This document shows positions 13,051 through 27,006 of a stretch of 64,000 bases of DNA, piece after piece (the stretch's first letter is position 1; every line of letters starts with the position of its first letter). This stretch comes from Brienomyrus brachyistius (Eukaryota > Chordata > Actinopteri > Osteoglossiformes > Mormyridae). The notes under the pieces were generated by a model. That model was not told the origin of the DNA and searched no databases. It saw nothing but the letters and a program-made list of their open reading frames with translations. The stretch lies in assembly GCF_023856365.1 (NCBI RefSeq), contig NC_064551.1:2498501-2562500 (forward strand), read 5' to 3'. Made by a program: the position numbers and the translations under genes.

Positions 13051-14498
13051 TCTGAGGGGCCAGATAGCAAGTTGAGGCTGAACTGGATCCGGATAAATAG
13101 TTGTTCAGAAATCGCCACAGATCCGTAAACTGGATTTGCTCTGACCCGTACGTGTTTGAGAGTCAAAAGTTAAATTCAGAGCAGGGCTGAATGGGACTGG
13201 TGAGTGGCTCACTGGGTTAAGTCGCTGTGCTTGTGATCAGAAGGTTGAGGTTGGTGGTTCGAGCCCGCCCTCAGCAGGGTGGTTGCTGGGCAGACTCTTG
13301 AAAGCACTGACTGACAGTGTGGCGTGTGGAGGTGTGTGTGTGTGTGTGGTGAGTGTGGAGTGAGAGAGAGATCACACTGCAGGATCAGTCAGTGTGCTCG
13401 AGGGCCTGCCCTGTAACTATTGTGCTGAGGGCAGGCTCGAACACACTGACTTGATCACAAGCACAGAGGATTAGCCACACCCCAGTCCATTTTTCAAAAA
13501 AATATTTTGGCAAAAAAAAAAAAAATGCCCTGTGACTTTCTGGCTAAGGCTGGCCTTGAACCAACAACCTTCTGATCACTGATACAGAGGATTAGCCTGC
13601 AGCGCCACTCGCCATCCCTGTGGGAGTGGCCTGTATTTCGTATATATGTCTTTTTATTCCCTATCTTGGCAAACAAAGGATTCACACACACGTAGCACCT
13701 GTCTGTACGTGTTGGAGTTGAGGCCCATGCTCTAGGATGTGCGCTGCGACTATTTGGCCAAGGCTGGGCTTGAACCAGCGACTTTCTGATCACAGATACA
13801 GAGGCTTAGCCTGCAGCGCCACTCGCTATCCTAAGGGGCGTGGCCTGTATTTCGTATATATGTCTTTTTTTCCCTATCTTGCCAAATAAAGGATTCACAC
13901 ACATCTCTATGTGATAGAGATAAGGCCCTTGCTCTGTGATAATTCGGCCAAGGCTGGGCTTGAACCAGCAACCTTCTAATCACAGATACAGAGGCTTAGC
14001 CTCCAGCGCCACTCGCCACCCTAAGGGGCGTGGCCTGTATTTCGTATATATATATCTTTTTTTTCCCTATCTTGGCAAACAAAGGATTCACACACACGTA
14101 GCACCTGTCTCTATGTGTTAGAGATAAGGCCCTTGCTCTGTGATTATTCGGCCAAGGCTGGGCTTGAACCAGCAACCTTCTAATCACAGATACAAAGGCT
14201 TAGCCTGCAGCGCCACTCGCCACCCCAGGGGGCGTGGCCTGTGACCTTTGGGATGAGTCAGTGTGGAGACTGCGAGCCAGGCCTTCACGTCCAACATCAG
14301 TGCCTGACCTCACAAATGCTCTCCTGGAAGAATGATGAAAAATTCCCACAAGCAGACTCCTAATCCTTGTGAACAGCCTTCCCAGTAGAGTTGAAGCTGT
14401 TATATCTGCAAAGGGTGGGCCAACTCCATATTAAAGCCTATGTATTAAGAATGGGATGTCATTAAAGTTCATGTGTGTGTAGAGGCAGGTGTCCCAAT
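13051..14498 (+). repeat. Satellite unit 2 (one 190-bp monomer)
   Basis: Shortest complete unit. It shares CAGACTCTTG and the monomer junction CTCGCTATCC with unit 5. Confidence 0.9.
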
Positions 14499-16154
14499 TC
14501 TGAGGGGCCAGATAGCAAGTTGAGGCTGAACTGGATCCGGATAAATAGTTGTTCAGAAATCGCCACAGATCCGTAAACTGGATTTGCTCTGACCCGTACG
14601 TGTTTGAGAGTCAAAAGTTAAATTCAGAGCAGGGCTGAATGGGACTGGTGAGTGGCTCACTGGGTTAAGTCGCTGTGCTTGTGATCAGAAGGTTGAGGTT
14701 GGTGGTTTGAGCCCGCCCTCAGCAGGGTGGTTGCTGGGCAGACCCTTGAAAGCACTGACTGACCCTGTGGTGTGTGGCGTGTGGAGGAGTGAGTGGTGTG
14801 TGTGTGTGTGTGTGGTGAGTGTGGAGTGAGAGAGAGATCACACTGCAGGATCAGTCAGTGTGCTCGAGGGCCTGCCCTGTAACTATTGTGCTGAGGGCAG
14901 GCTCGAACACACTGACTTGATCACAAGCACAAAGGATTAGCCACACCCCAGTCCATTTTTCAAAAAAATATTTTGGCAAAAAAAAAAAAAATGCCCTGTG
15001 ACTTTCTGGCTAAGGCTGGCCTTGAACCAACAACCTTCTGATCACTGATACAGAGGCTTAGCCTGCAGCGCCACTCGCCATCCCTGTGGGAGTGGCCTGT
15101 ATTTCGTATATATGTCTTTTTATTCCCTATCTTGGCAAACAAAGGATTCACACACACGTAGCACCTGTCTGTACGTGTTGGAGTTGAGGCCCATGCTCTA
15201 GGATGTGCGCTGCGACTATTTGGCCAAGGCTGGGCTTGAACCAGCGACTTTCTGATCACAGATACAGAGGCTTAGCCTGCAGCGCCACTCGCTTCCCTAA
15301 GGGGCGTGGCCTGTATTTCGTATATATGTCTTTTTTTCCCTATCTTGCCAAATAAAGGATTCACACACATCTCTATGTGATAGAGATAAGGCCCTTGCTC
15401 TGTGATAATTCGGCCAAGGCTGGGCTTGAACCAGCAACCTTCTAATCACAGATACAGAGGCTTAGCCTCCAGCGCCACTCGCCAACCTAAGGGGTGTGAC
15501 CTGTATTTCGTATATATGTCTTTTTTTCCCTATCTTGCCAAATAAAGGATTCACACACATCTCTATGTGTTAGAGATAAGGCCCTTGCTCTGTGATAATT
15601 CGGCCAAGGCTGGGCTTGAACCAGCAACCTTCTAATCACAGATACAGAGGCTTAGCCTCCAGCGCCACTCGCCACCCTAAGGGGCGTGGCCTGTATTTCG
15701 TATATATATATCTTTTTTTTCCCTATCTTGGCAAACAAAGGATTCACACACACGTAGCACCTGTCTCTATGTGTTAGAGATAAGGCCCTTGCTCTGTGAT
15801 TATTCGGCCAAGGCTGGGCTTGAACCAGCAACCTTCTAATCACAGATACAAAGGCTTAGCCTGCAGCGCCACTCGCCACCCCAGGGGGCGTGGCCTGTGA
15901 CCTTTGGGATGAGTCAGTGTGGAGACTGCGAGCCAGGCCTTCACGTCCAACATCAGTGCCTGACCTCACAAATGCTCTCCTGGAAGAATGATGAAAAATT
16001 CCCACAAGCAGACTCCTAATCCTTGTGAACAGCCTTCCCAGTAGAGTTGAAGCTGTTATATCTGCAAAGGGTGGGCCAACTCCATATTAAAGCCTATGTA
16101 TTAAGAATGGGATGTCATTAAAGTTCATGTGTGTGTAGAGGCAGGTGTCCCAAT
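14499..16154 (+). repeat. Satellite unit 3 (two 190-bp monomers)
   Basis: Its plus-strand SINE B box is altered to GGTTTGAGCCC, a change shared with unit 12. Confidence 0.9.
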
Positions 16155-17990
16155 TCTGAGGGGCCAGATAGCAAGTTGAGGCTGAACTGGATCCGGATAA
16201 ATAGTTGTTCAGAAATCGCCACAGATCCGTAAACTGGATTTGCTCTGACCCGTACGTGTTTGAGAGTCAAAAGTTAAATTCAGAGCAGGGCTGAATGGGA
16301 CTGGTGAGTGGCTCACTGGGTTAAGTCGCTGTGCTTGTGATCAGAAGGTTGAGGTTGGTGGTTCGAGCCCGCCCTCAGCAGGGTGGTTGCTGGGCAGACC
16401 CTTGAAAGCACTGACTGACCCTGTGGCGTGTGGAGGAGTGAGTGGTGTGTGTGTGTGTGTGGTGAGTGTGGAGTGAGAGAGAGATCATACTGCAGGATCA
16501 GTCAGTGTGCTCGAGGGCCTGCCCTGTAACTATTGTGCTGAGGGCAGGCTCGAACACACTGACTTGATCACAAGCACAGAGGATTAGCCACACCCCAGTC
16601 CATTTTTCAAAAAAATATTTTGGCAAAAAAAAAAAAATGCCCTGTGACTTTCTGGCTAAGGCTGGCCTTGAACCAACAACCTTCTGATCACTGATACAGA
16701 GGCTTAGCCTGCAGCGCCACTCGCCATCCCTGAGGGAGTGGCCTGTATTTCGTATATATGTCTTTTTATTCCCTATCTTGGCAAACAAAGGATTCACACA
16801 CACGTAGTACCTGTCTGTACGTGTTGGAGTTGAGGCCCATGCTCTAGGATGTGCGCTGCGACTATTTGGCCAAGGCTGGGCTTGAACCAGCGACTTTCTG
16901 ATCACAGATACAGAGGCTTAGCCTGCAGCGCCACTCGCTACCCTAAGGGGCGTGGCCTGTATTTCGTATATATGTCTTTTTTTCCCTATCTTGCCAAATA
17001 AAGGATTCACACACATCTCTATGTGATAGAGATAAGGCCCTTGCTCTGTGATAATTCGGCCAAGGCTGGGCTTGAACCAGCAACCTTCTAATCACAGATA
17101 CAGAGGCTTAGCCTCCAGCGCCACTCGCCAAGCTAATGGGTGTGGCCTGTATTTCGTATATATGTCTTTTTTTCCCTATCTTGCCAAATAAAGGATTCAC
17201 ACACATCTCTATGTGTTAGAGATAAGGCCCTTGCTCTGTGATAATTCGGCCAAGGCTGGGCTTGAACCAGCAACCTTCTAATCACAGATACAGAGGCTTA
17301 GCCTCCAGCGCCACTCGCCAACCTAAGGTGTGTGGCCTGTCTTTCGTATATATGTCTTTTTTTCCCTATCTTGCCAAATAAAGGATTCACACACATCTCT
17401 ATGTGTTAGAGATAAGGCCCTTGCTCTGTGATAATTCGGCCAAGGCTGGGCTTGAACCAGCAACCTTCTAATCACAGATACAGAGGCTTAGCCTCCAGCG
17501 CCACTCGCCACCCTAAGGGGCGTGGCCTGTATTTCGTATATATATATCTTTTTTTTCCCTATCTTGGCAAACAAAGGATTCACACACACGTAGCACCTGT
17601 CTCTATGTGTTAGAGATAAGGCCCTTGCTCTGTGATTATTCGGCCAAGGCTGGGCTTGAACCAGCAACCTTCTAATCACAGATACAAAGGCTTAGCCTGC
17701 AGCGCCACTCGCCACCCCAGGGGGCGTGGCCTGTGACCTTTGGGATGAGTCAGTGTGGAGACTGCGAGCCAGGCCTTCACGTCCAACATCAGTGCCTGAC
17801 CTCACAAATGCTCTCCTGGAAGAATGATGAAAAATTCCCACAAGCAGACTCCTAATCCTTGTGAACAGCCTTCCCAGTAGAGTTGAAGCTGTTATATCTG
17901 CAAAGGGTGGGCCAACTCCATATTAAAGCCTATGTATTAAGAATGGGATGTCATTAAAGTTCATGTGTGTGTAGAGGCAGGTTTCCCAAT
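16155..17990 (+). repeat. Satellite unit 4 (three 190-bp monomers)
   Basis: It carries the same two rare monomer junctions as unit 1, although units 2 and 3 between them lack both. Confidence 0.9.
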
Positions 17991-19637
17991 TCTGAGGGGC
18001 CAGATAGCAAGTTGAGGCTGAACTGGATCCGGATAAATAGTTGTTCAGAAATCGCCACAGATCCGTAAACTGGATTTGCTCTGACCCGTACGTGTTTGAG
18101 AGTCAAAAGTTAAATTCAGAGCAGGGCTGAATGGGACTGGTGAGTGGCTCACTGGGTTAAGTCGCTGTGCTTGTGATCAGAAGGTTGAGGTTGGTGGTTC
18201 GAGCCCGCCCTCAGCAGGGTGGTTGCTGGGCAGACTCTTGAAAGCACTGACTGACCGTGTGGCGTGTGGAGGAGTGAGTGGTGTGTGTGTGTGTGTGGTG
18301 AGTGTGGAGTGAGAGAGAGATCACACTGCAGGATCAGTCAGTGTGCTCGAGGGCCTGCCCTGTAACTATTGTGCTGAGGGCAGGCTCGAACACACTGACT
18401 TGATCACAAGCACAGAGGATTAGCCACACCCCAGTCCATTTTTCAAAAAAATATTTTGGCAAAAAAAAAAAAAATGCCCTGTGACTTTCTGGCTAAGGCT
18501 GGCCTTGAACCAACAACCTTCTGATCACTGATACAGAGGCTTAGCCTGCAGCGCCACTCGCCATCCCTGTGGGAGTGGCCTGTATTTCGTATATATGTCT
18601 TTTTATTCCCTATCTTGGCAAACAAAGGATTCACACACACGTAGCACCTGTCTGTACGTGTTGGAGTTGAGGCCCATGCTCTAGGATGTGCGCTGCGACT
18701 ATTTGGCCAAGGCTGGGCTTGAACCAGCGACTTTCTGATCACAGATACAGAGGCTTAGCCTGCAGCGCCACTCGCTATCCTAAGGGGCGTGGCCTGTATT
18801 TCGTATATATGTCTTTTTTTCCCTATCTTGCCAAATAAAGGATTCACACACATCTCTATGTGATAGAGATAAGGCCCTTGCTCTGTGATAATTCGGCCAA
18901 GGCTGGGCTTGAACCAGCAACCTTCTAATCACAGATACAGAGGCTTAGCCTCCAGCGCCACTCGCCAACCTAAGGGGTGTGGCCTGTATTTCGTATATAT
19001 GTCTTTTTTTCCCTATCTTGCCAAATAAAGGATTCACACACATCTCTATGTGTTAGAGATAAGGCCCTTGCTCTGTGATAATTCGGCCAAGGCTGGGCTT
19101 GAACCAGCAACCTTCTAATCACAGATACAGAGGCTTAGCCTCCAGCGCCACTCGCCACCCTAAGGGGCGTGGCCTGTATTTCGTATATATATATCTTTTT
19201 TTTCCCTATCTTGGCAAACAAAGGATTCACACACACGTAGCACCTGTCTCTATGTGTTAGAGATAAGGCCCTTGCTCTGTGATTATTCGGCCAAGGCTGG
19301 GCTTGAACCAGCAACCTTCTAATCACAGATACAAAGGCTTAGCCTGCAGCGCCACTCGCCACCCCAGGGGGCGTGGCCTGTGACCTTTGGGATGAGTCAG
19401 TGTGGAGACTGCGAGCCAGGCCTTCACGTCCAACATCAGTGCCTGACCTCACAAATGCTCTCCTGGAAGAATGATGAAAAATTCCCACAAGCAGACTCCT
19501 AATCCTTGTGAACAGCCTTCCCAGTAGAGTTGAAGCTGTTATATCTGCAAAGGGTGGGCCAACTCCATATTAAAGCCTATGTATTAAGAATGGGATGTCA
19601 TTAAAGTTCATGTGTGTGTAGAGGCAGGTGTCCCAAT
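17991..19637 (+). repeat. Satellite unit 5 (two 190-bp monomers)
   Basis: The Tc1 piece just before this unit (17980-17990) reads GGTTTCCCAAT, where the other units have GGTGTCCCAAT. Confidence 0.9.
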
Positions 19638-21481
19638 TCTGAGGGGCCAGATAGCAAGTTGAGGCTGAACTGGATCCGGATAAATAGTTGTTCAGAAATC
19701 GCCACAGATCCGTAAACTGGATTTGCTCTGACCCGTACGTGTTTGAGAGTCAAAAGTTAAATTCAGAGCAGGGCTGAATGGGACTGGTGAGTGGCTCACT
19801 GGGTTAAGTCGCTGTGCTTGTGATCAGAAGGTTGAGGTTGGTGGTTCGAGCCCGCCCTCAGCAGGGTGGTTGCTGGGCAGACCCTTGAAAGCACTGACTG
19901 ACCCTGTGGTGTGTGGCGTGTGGAGGAGTGAGTGGTGTGTGTGTGTGTGTGGTGAGTGTGGAGTGAGAGAGAGATCACACTGCAGGATCAGTCAGTGTGC
20001 TCGAGGGCCTGCCCTGTAACTATTGTGCTGAGGGCAGGCTCGAACACACTGACTTGATCACAAGCACAGAGGATTAGCCACACCCCAGTCCATTTTTCCA
20101 AAAAATATTTTGGCAAAAAAAAAAAAAATGCCCTGTGACTTTCTGGCTAAGGCTGGCCTTGAACCAACAACCTTCTGATCACTGATACAGAGGCTTAGCC
20201 TGCAGCGCCACTCGCCATCCCTGTGGGAGTGGCCTGTATTTCGTATATATGTCTTTTTATTCCCTATCTTGGCAAACAAAGGATTCACACACACGTAGTA
20301 CCTGTCTGTACGTGTTGGAGTTGAGGCCCATGCTCTAGGATGTGCGCTGCGACTATTTGGCCAAGGCTGGGCTTGAACCAGCGACTTTCTGATCACAGAT
20401 ACAGAGGCTTAGCCTGCAGCGCCACTCGCTACCCTAAGGGGCGTGGCCTGTATTTCGTATATATGTCTTTTTTTCCCTATCTTGCCAAATAAAGGATTCA
20501 CACACATCTCTATGTGATAGAGATAAGACCCTTGCTCTGTGATAATTCGGCCAAGGCTGGGCTTGAACCAGCAACCTTCTAATCACAGATACAGAGGCTT
20601 AGCCTCCAGCGCCACTCGCCAACCTAAGGGGTGTGGCCTGTATTTCGTATATATGTCTTTTTTTCCCTATCTTGCCAAATAAAGGATTCACACACATCTC
20701 TATGTGATAGAGATAAGGCCCTTGCTCTGTGATAATTCGGCCAAGGCTGGGCTTGAACCAGCAACCTTCTAATCACAGATACAGAGGCTTAGCCTCCAGC
20801 GCCACTCGCCAACCTAAGGGACGTGGCCTGTATTTCGTATATATGTCTTTTTTTCCCTATCTTGCCAAATAAAGGATTCACACACATCTCTATGTGTTAG
20901 AGATAAGGCTCTTGCTCTGTGATAATTCGGCCAAGGCTGGGCTTGAACCAGCAACCTTCTAATCACAGATACAGAGGCTTAGCCTCCAGCGCCACTCGCC
21001 ACCCTAAGGGGCGTGGCCTGTATTTCGTATATATATATCTTTTTTTTCCCTATCTTGGCAAACAAAGGATTCACACACACGTAGCACCTGTCTCTATGTG
21101 TTAGAGATAAGGCCCTTGCTCTGTGATTATTCGGCCAAGGCTGGGCTTGAACCAGCAACCTTCTAATCACAGATACAAAGGCTTAGCCTGCAGCGCCACT
21201 CGCCACCCCAGGGGGCGTGGCCTGTGACCTTTGGGATGAGTCAGTGTGGAGACTGCGAGCCAGGCCTTCACGTCCAACATCAGTGCCTGACCTCACAAAT
21301 GCTCTCCTGGAAGAATGATGAAAAATTCCCACAAGCAGACTCCTAATCCTTGTGAACAGCCTTCCCAGTAGAGTTGAAGCTGTTATATCTGCAAAGGGTG
21401 GGCCAACTCCATATTAAAGCCTATGTATTAAGAATGGGATGTCATTAAAGTTCATGTGTGTGTAGAGGCAGGTGTCCCAAT
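19638..21481 (+). repeat. Satellite unit 6 (three 190-bp monomers)
   Basis: First of a run of units (6-12, except where later changed) whose third 190-bp monomer junction reads AACCTAAGGGACGTGG. The sequence before its A-run is altered to TTTTTCCAAAAAA. Confidence 0.9.
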
Positions 21482-23327
21482 TCTGAGGGGCCAGATAGCA
21501 AGTTGAGGCTGAACTGGATCCGGATAAATAGTTGTTCAGAAATCGCCACAGATCCGTAAACTGGATTTGCTCTGACCCGTACGTGTTTGAGAGTCAAAAG
21601 TTAAATTCAGAGCAGGGCTGAATGGGACTGGTGAGTGGCTCACTGGGTTAAGTCGCTGTGCTTGTGATCAGAAGGTTGAGGTTGGTGGTTCAAGCCCGCC
21701 CTCAGCAGGGTGGTTGCTGGGCAGACCCTTGAAAGCACTGACTGACCCTGTGGTGTGTGGCGTGTGGAGGAGTGAGTGGTGTGTGTGTGTGTGTGTGGTG
21801 AGTGTGGAGTGAGAGAGAGATCACACTGCAGGATCAGTCAGTGTGCTCGAGGGCCTGCCCTGTAACTATTGTGCTGAGGGCAGGCTCGAACACACTGACT
21901 TGATCACAAGCACAGAGGATTAGCCACACCCCAGTCCATTTTTCAAAAAAATATTTTGGCAAAAAAAAAAAAAATGCCCTGTGACTTTCTGGCTAAGGCT
22001 GGCCTTGAACCAACAACCTTCTGATCACTGATACAGAGGCTTAGCCTGCAGCGCCACTCGCCATCCCTGTGGGAGTGGCCTGTATTTCGTATATATGTCT
22101 TTTTATTCCCTATCTTGGCAAACAAAGGATTCACACACACGTAGCACCTGTCTGTACGTGTTGGAGTTGAGGCCCATGCTCTAGGATGTGCGCTGCGACT
22201 ATTTGGCCAAGGCTGGGCTTGAACCAGCGACTTTCTGATCACAGATACAGAGGCTTAGCCTGCAGCGCCACTCGCTACCCTAAGGGGCGTGGCCTGTATT
22301 TCGTATATATGTCTTTTTTTCCCTATCTTGCCAAATAAAGGATTCACACACATCTCTATGTGATAGAGATAAGGCCCTTGCTCTGTGATAATTCGGCCAA
22401 GGCTGGGCTTGAACCAGCAACCTTCTAATCACAGATACAGAGGCTTAGCCTCCAGCGCCACTCGCCAACCTAAGGGGTGTGGCCTGTATTTCGTATATAT
22501 GTCTTTTTTTCCCTATCTTGCCAAATAAAGGATTCACACACATCTCTATGTGATAGAGATAAGGCCCTTGCTCTGTGATAATTCGGCCAAGGCTGGGCTT
22601 GAACCAGCAACCTTCTAATCACAGATACAGAGGCTTAGCCTCCAGCGCCACTCGCCAACCTAAGGGACGTGGCCTGTATTTCGTATATATGTCTTTTTTT
22701 CCCTATCTTGCCAAATAAAGGATTCACACACATCTCTATGTGTTAGAGATAAGGCCCTTGCTCTGTGATAATTCGGCCAAGGCTGGGCTTGAACCAGCAA
22801 CCTTCTAATCACAGATACAGAGGCTTAGCCTCCAGCGCCACTCGCCACCCTAAGGGGCGTGGCCTGTATTTCGTATATATATATCTTTTTTTTCCCTATC
22901 TTGGCAAACAAAGGATTCACACACACGTAGCACCTGTCTCTATGTGTTAGAGATAAGGCCCTTGCTCTGTGATTATTCGGCCAAGGCTGGGCTTGAACCA
23001 GCAACCTTCTAATCACAGATACAAAGGCTTAGCCTGCAGCGCCACTCGCCACCCCAGGGGGCGTGGCCTGTGACCTTTGGGATGAGTCAGTGTGGAGACT
23101 GCGAGCCAGGCCTTCACGTCCAACATCAGTGCCTGACCTCACAAATGCTCTCCTGGAAGAATGATGAAAAATTCCCACAAGCAGACTCCTAATCCTTGTG
23201 AACAGCCTTCCCAGTAGAGTTGAAGCTGTTATATCTGCAAAGGGTGGGCCAACTCCATATTAAAGCCTATGTATTAAGAATGGGATGTCATTAAAGTTCA
23301 TGTGTGTGTAGAGGCAGGTGTCCCAAT
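21482..23327 (+). repeat. Satellite unit 7 (three 190-bp monomers)
   Basis: The plus-strand B box reads GGTTCAAGCCC, a change also found in unit 17. Confidence 0.9.
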
Positions 23328-25173
23328 TCTGAGGGGCCAGATAGCAAGTTGAGGCTGAACTGGATCCGGATAAATAGTTGTTCAGAAATCGCCACAGATC
23401 CGTAAACTGGATTTGCTCTGACCCGTACGTGTTTGAGAGTCAAAAGTTAAATTCAGAGCAGGGCTGAATGGGACTGGTGAGTGGCTCACTGGGTTAAGTC
23501 GCTGTGCTTGTGATCAGAAGGTTGAGGTTGGTGGTTCGAGCCCGCCCTCAGCAGGGTGGTTGCTGGGCAGACCCTTGAAAGCACTGACTGACCCTGTGGT
23601 GTGTGGCGTGTGGAGGAGTGAGTGGTGTGTGTGTGTGTGTGTGGTGAGTGTGGAGTGAGAGAGAGATCACACTGCAGGATCAGTCAGTGTGCTCGAGGGC
23701 CTGCCCTGTAACTATTGTGCTGAGGGCAGGCTCGAACACACTGACTTGATCACAAGCACAGAGGATTAGCCACACCCCAGTCCATTTTTCAAAAAAATAT
23801 TTTGGCAAAAAAAAAAAAAATGCCCTGTGACTTTCTGGCTAAGGCTGGCCTTGAACCAACAACCTTCTGATCACTGATACAGAGGCTTAGCCTGCAGCGC
23901 CACTCGCCATCCCTGTGGGAGTGGCCTGTATTTCGTATATATGTCTTTTTATTCCCTATCTTGGCAAACAAAGGATTCACACACACGTAGCACCTGTCTG
24001 TACGTGTTGGAGTTGAGGCCCATGCTCTAGGATGTGCGCTGCGACTATTTGGCCAAGGCTGGGCTTGAACCAGCGACTATCTGATCACAGATACAGAGGC
24101 TTAGCCTGCAGCGCCACTCGCTACCCTAAGGGGCGTGGCCTGTATTTCGTATATATGTCTTTTTTTCCCTATCTTGCCAAATAAAGGATTCACACACATC
24201 TCTATGTGATAGAGATAAGGCCCTTGCTCTGTGATAATTCGGCCAAGGCTGGGCTTGAACCAGCAACCTTCTAATCACAGATACAGAGGCTTAGCCTCCA
24301 GCGCCACTCGCCAACCTAAGGGGTGTGGCCTGTATTTCGTATATATGTCTTTTTTTCCCTATCTTGCCAAATAAAGGATTCACACACATCTCTATGTGAT
24401 AGAGATAAGGCCCTTGCTCTGTGATAATTCGGCCAAGGCTGGGCTTGAACCAGCAACCTTCTAATCACAGATACAGAGGCTTAGCCTCCAGCGCCACTCG
24501 CCAACCTAAGGGACGTGGCCTGTATTTCGTATATATGTCTTTTTTTCCCTATCTTGCCAAATAAAGGATTCACACACATCTCTATGTGTTAGAGATAAGG
24601 CCCTTGCTCTGTGATAATTCGGCCAAGGCTGGGCTTGAACCAGCAACCTTCTAATCACAGATACAGAGGCTTAGCCTCCAGCGCCACTCGCCACCCTAAG
24701 GGGCGTGGCCTGTATTTCGTATATATATATCTTTTTTTTCCCTATCTTGGCAAACAAAGGATTCACACACACGTAGCACCTGTCTCTATGTGTTAGAGAT
24801 AAGGCCCTTGCTCTGTGATTATTCGGCCAAGGCTGGGCTTGAACCAGCAACCTTCTAATCACAGATACAAAGGCTTAGCCTGCAGCGCCACTCGCCACCC
24901 CAGGGGGCGTGGCCTGTGACCTTTGGGATGAGTCAGTGTGGAGACTGCGAGCCAGGCCTTCACGTCCAACATCAGTGCCTGACCTCACAAATGCTCTCCT
25001 GGAAGAATGATGAAAAATTCCCACAAGCAGACTCCTAATCCTTGTGAACAGCCTTCCCAGTAGAGTTGAAGCTGTTATATCTGCAAAGGGTGGGCCAACT
25101 CCATATTAAAGCCTATGTATTAAGAATGGGATGTCATTAAAGTTCATGTGTGTGTAGAGGCAGGTGTCCCAAT
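23328..25173 (+). repeat. Satellite unit 8 (three 190-bp monomers)
   Basis: Same length as unit 7 (1,846 bases). It has a private change, GCGACTATCTGATC, in the 214-bp monomer. Confidence 0.9.
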
Positions 25174-27006
25174 TCTGAGGGGCCAGATAGCAAGTTGAGG
25201 CTGAACTGGATCCGGATAAATAGTTGTTCAGAAATCGCCACAGATCCGTAAACTGGATTTGCTCTGACCCGTACCTGTTTGAGAGTCAAAAGTTAAATTC
25301 AGAGCAGGGCTGAATGGGACTGGTGAGTGGCTCACTGGGTTAAGTCGCTGTGCTTGTGATCAGAAGGTTGAGGTTGGTGGTTCGAGCCCGCCCTCAGCAG
25401 GGTGGTTGCTGGGCAGACCCTTGAAAGCACTGACTGACCCTGTGCCGTGTGGAGGAGTGAGTGGTGTGTGTGTGTGGTGAGTGTGGAGTGAGAGAGAGAT
25501 CACACTGCAGGATCAGTCAGTGTGCTCGAGGGCCTGCCCTGTAACTATTGTGCTGAGGGCAGGCTCGAACACACTGACTTGATCACAAGCACAGAGGATT
25601 AGCCACACCCCAGTCCATTTTTCAAAAAAATATTTTGGCAAAAAAAAAAAAAATGCCCTGTGACTTTCTGGCTAAGGCTGGCCTTGAACCAACAACCTTC
25701 TGATCACTGATACAGAGGCTTAGCCTGCAGCGCCACTCGCCATCCCTGTGGGAGTGGCCTGTATTTCGTATATATGTCTTTTTATTCCCTATCTTGGCAA
25801 ACAAAGGATTCACACACACGTAGTACCTGTCTGTACGTGTTGGAGTTGAGGCCCATGCTCTAGGATGTGCGCTGCGACTATTTGGCCAAGGCTGGGCTTG
25901 AACCAGCGACTTTCTGATCACAGATACAGAGGCTTAGCCTGCAGCGCCACTCGCTACCCTAAGGGGCGTGGCCTGTATTTCGTATATATGTCTTTTTTTC
26001 CCTATCTTGCCAAATAAAGGATTCACACACATCTCTATGTGATAGAGATAAGGCCCTTGCTCTGTGATAATTCGGCCAAGGCTGGGCTTGAACCAGCAAC
26101 CTTCTAATCACAGATACAGAGGCTTAGCCTCCAGCGCCACTCGCCAACCTAAGGGGTGTGGCCTGTATTTCGTATATATGTCTTTTTTTCCCTATCTTGC
26201 CAAATAAAGGATTCACACACATCTCTATGTGATAGAGATAAGGCCCTTGCTCTGTGATAATTCGGCCAAGGCTGGGCTTGAACCAGCAACCTTCTAATCA
26301 CAGATACAGAGGCTTAGCCTCCAGCGCCACTCGCCAACCTAAGGGACGTGGCCTGTATTTCGTATATATGTCTTTTTTTCCCTATCTTGCCAAATAAAGG
26401 ATTCACACACATCTCTATGTGTTAGAGATAAGGCCCTTGCTCTGTGATAATTCGGCCAAGGCTGGGCTTGAACCAGCAACCTTCTAATCACAGATACAGA
26501 GGCTTAGCCTCCAGCGCCACTCGCCACCCTAAGGGGCGTGGCCTGTATTTCGTATATATATATCTTTTTTTTCCCTATCTTGGCAAACAAAGGATTCACA
26601 CACACGTAGCACCTGTCTCTATGTGTTAGAGATAAGGCCCTTGCTCTGTGATTATTCGGCCAAGGCTGGGCTTGAACCAGCAACCTTCTAATCACAGATA
26701 CAAAGGCTTAGCCTGCAGCGCCACTCGCCACCCCAGGGGGCGTGGCCTGTGACCTTTGGGATGAGTCAGTGTGGAGACTGCGAGCCAGGCCTTCACGTCC
26801 AACATCAGTGCCTGACCTCACAAATGCTCTCCTGGAAGAATGATGAAAAATTCCCACAAGCAGACTCCTAATCCTTGTGAACAGCCTTCCCAGTAGAGTT
26901 GAAGCTGTTATATCTGCAAAGGGTGGGCCAACTCCATATTAAAGCCTATGTATTAAGAATGGGATGTCATTAAAGTTCATGTGTGTGTAGAGGCAGGTGT
27001 CCCAAT
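25174..27006 (+). repeat. Satellite unit 9 (three 190-bp monomers)
   Basis: It shares GTACCTGTTTGAG and CTGTGCCGTGTGG with unit 10 only. Confidence 0.9.
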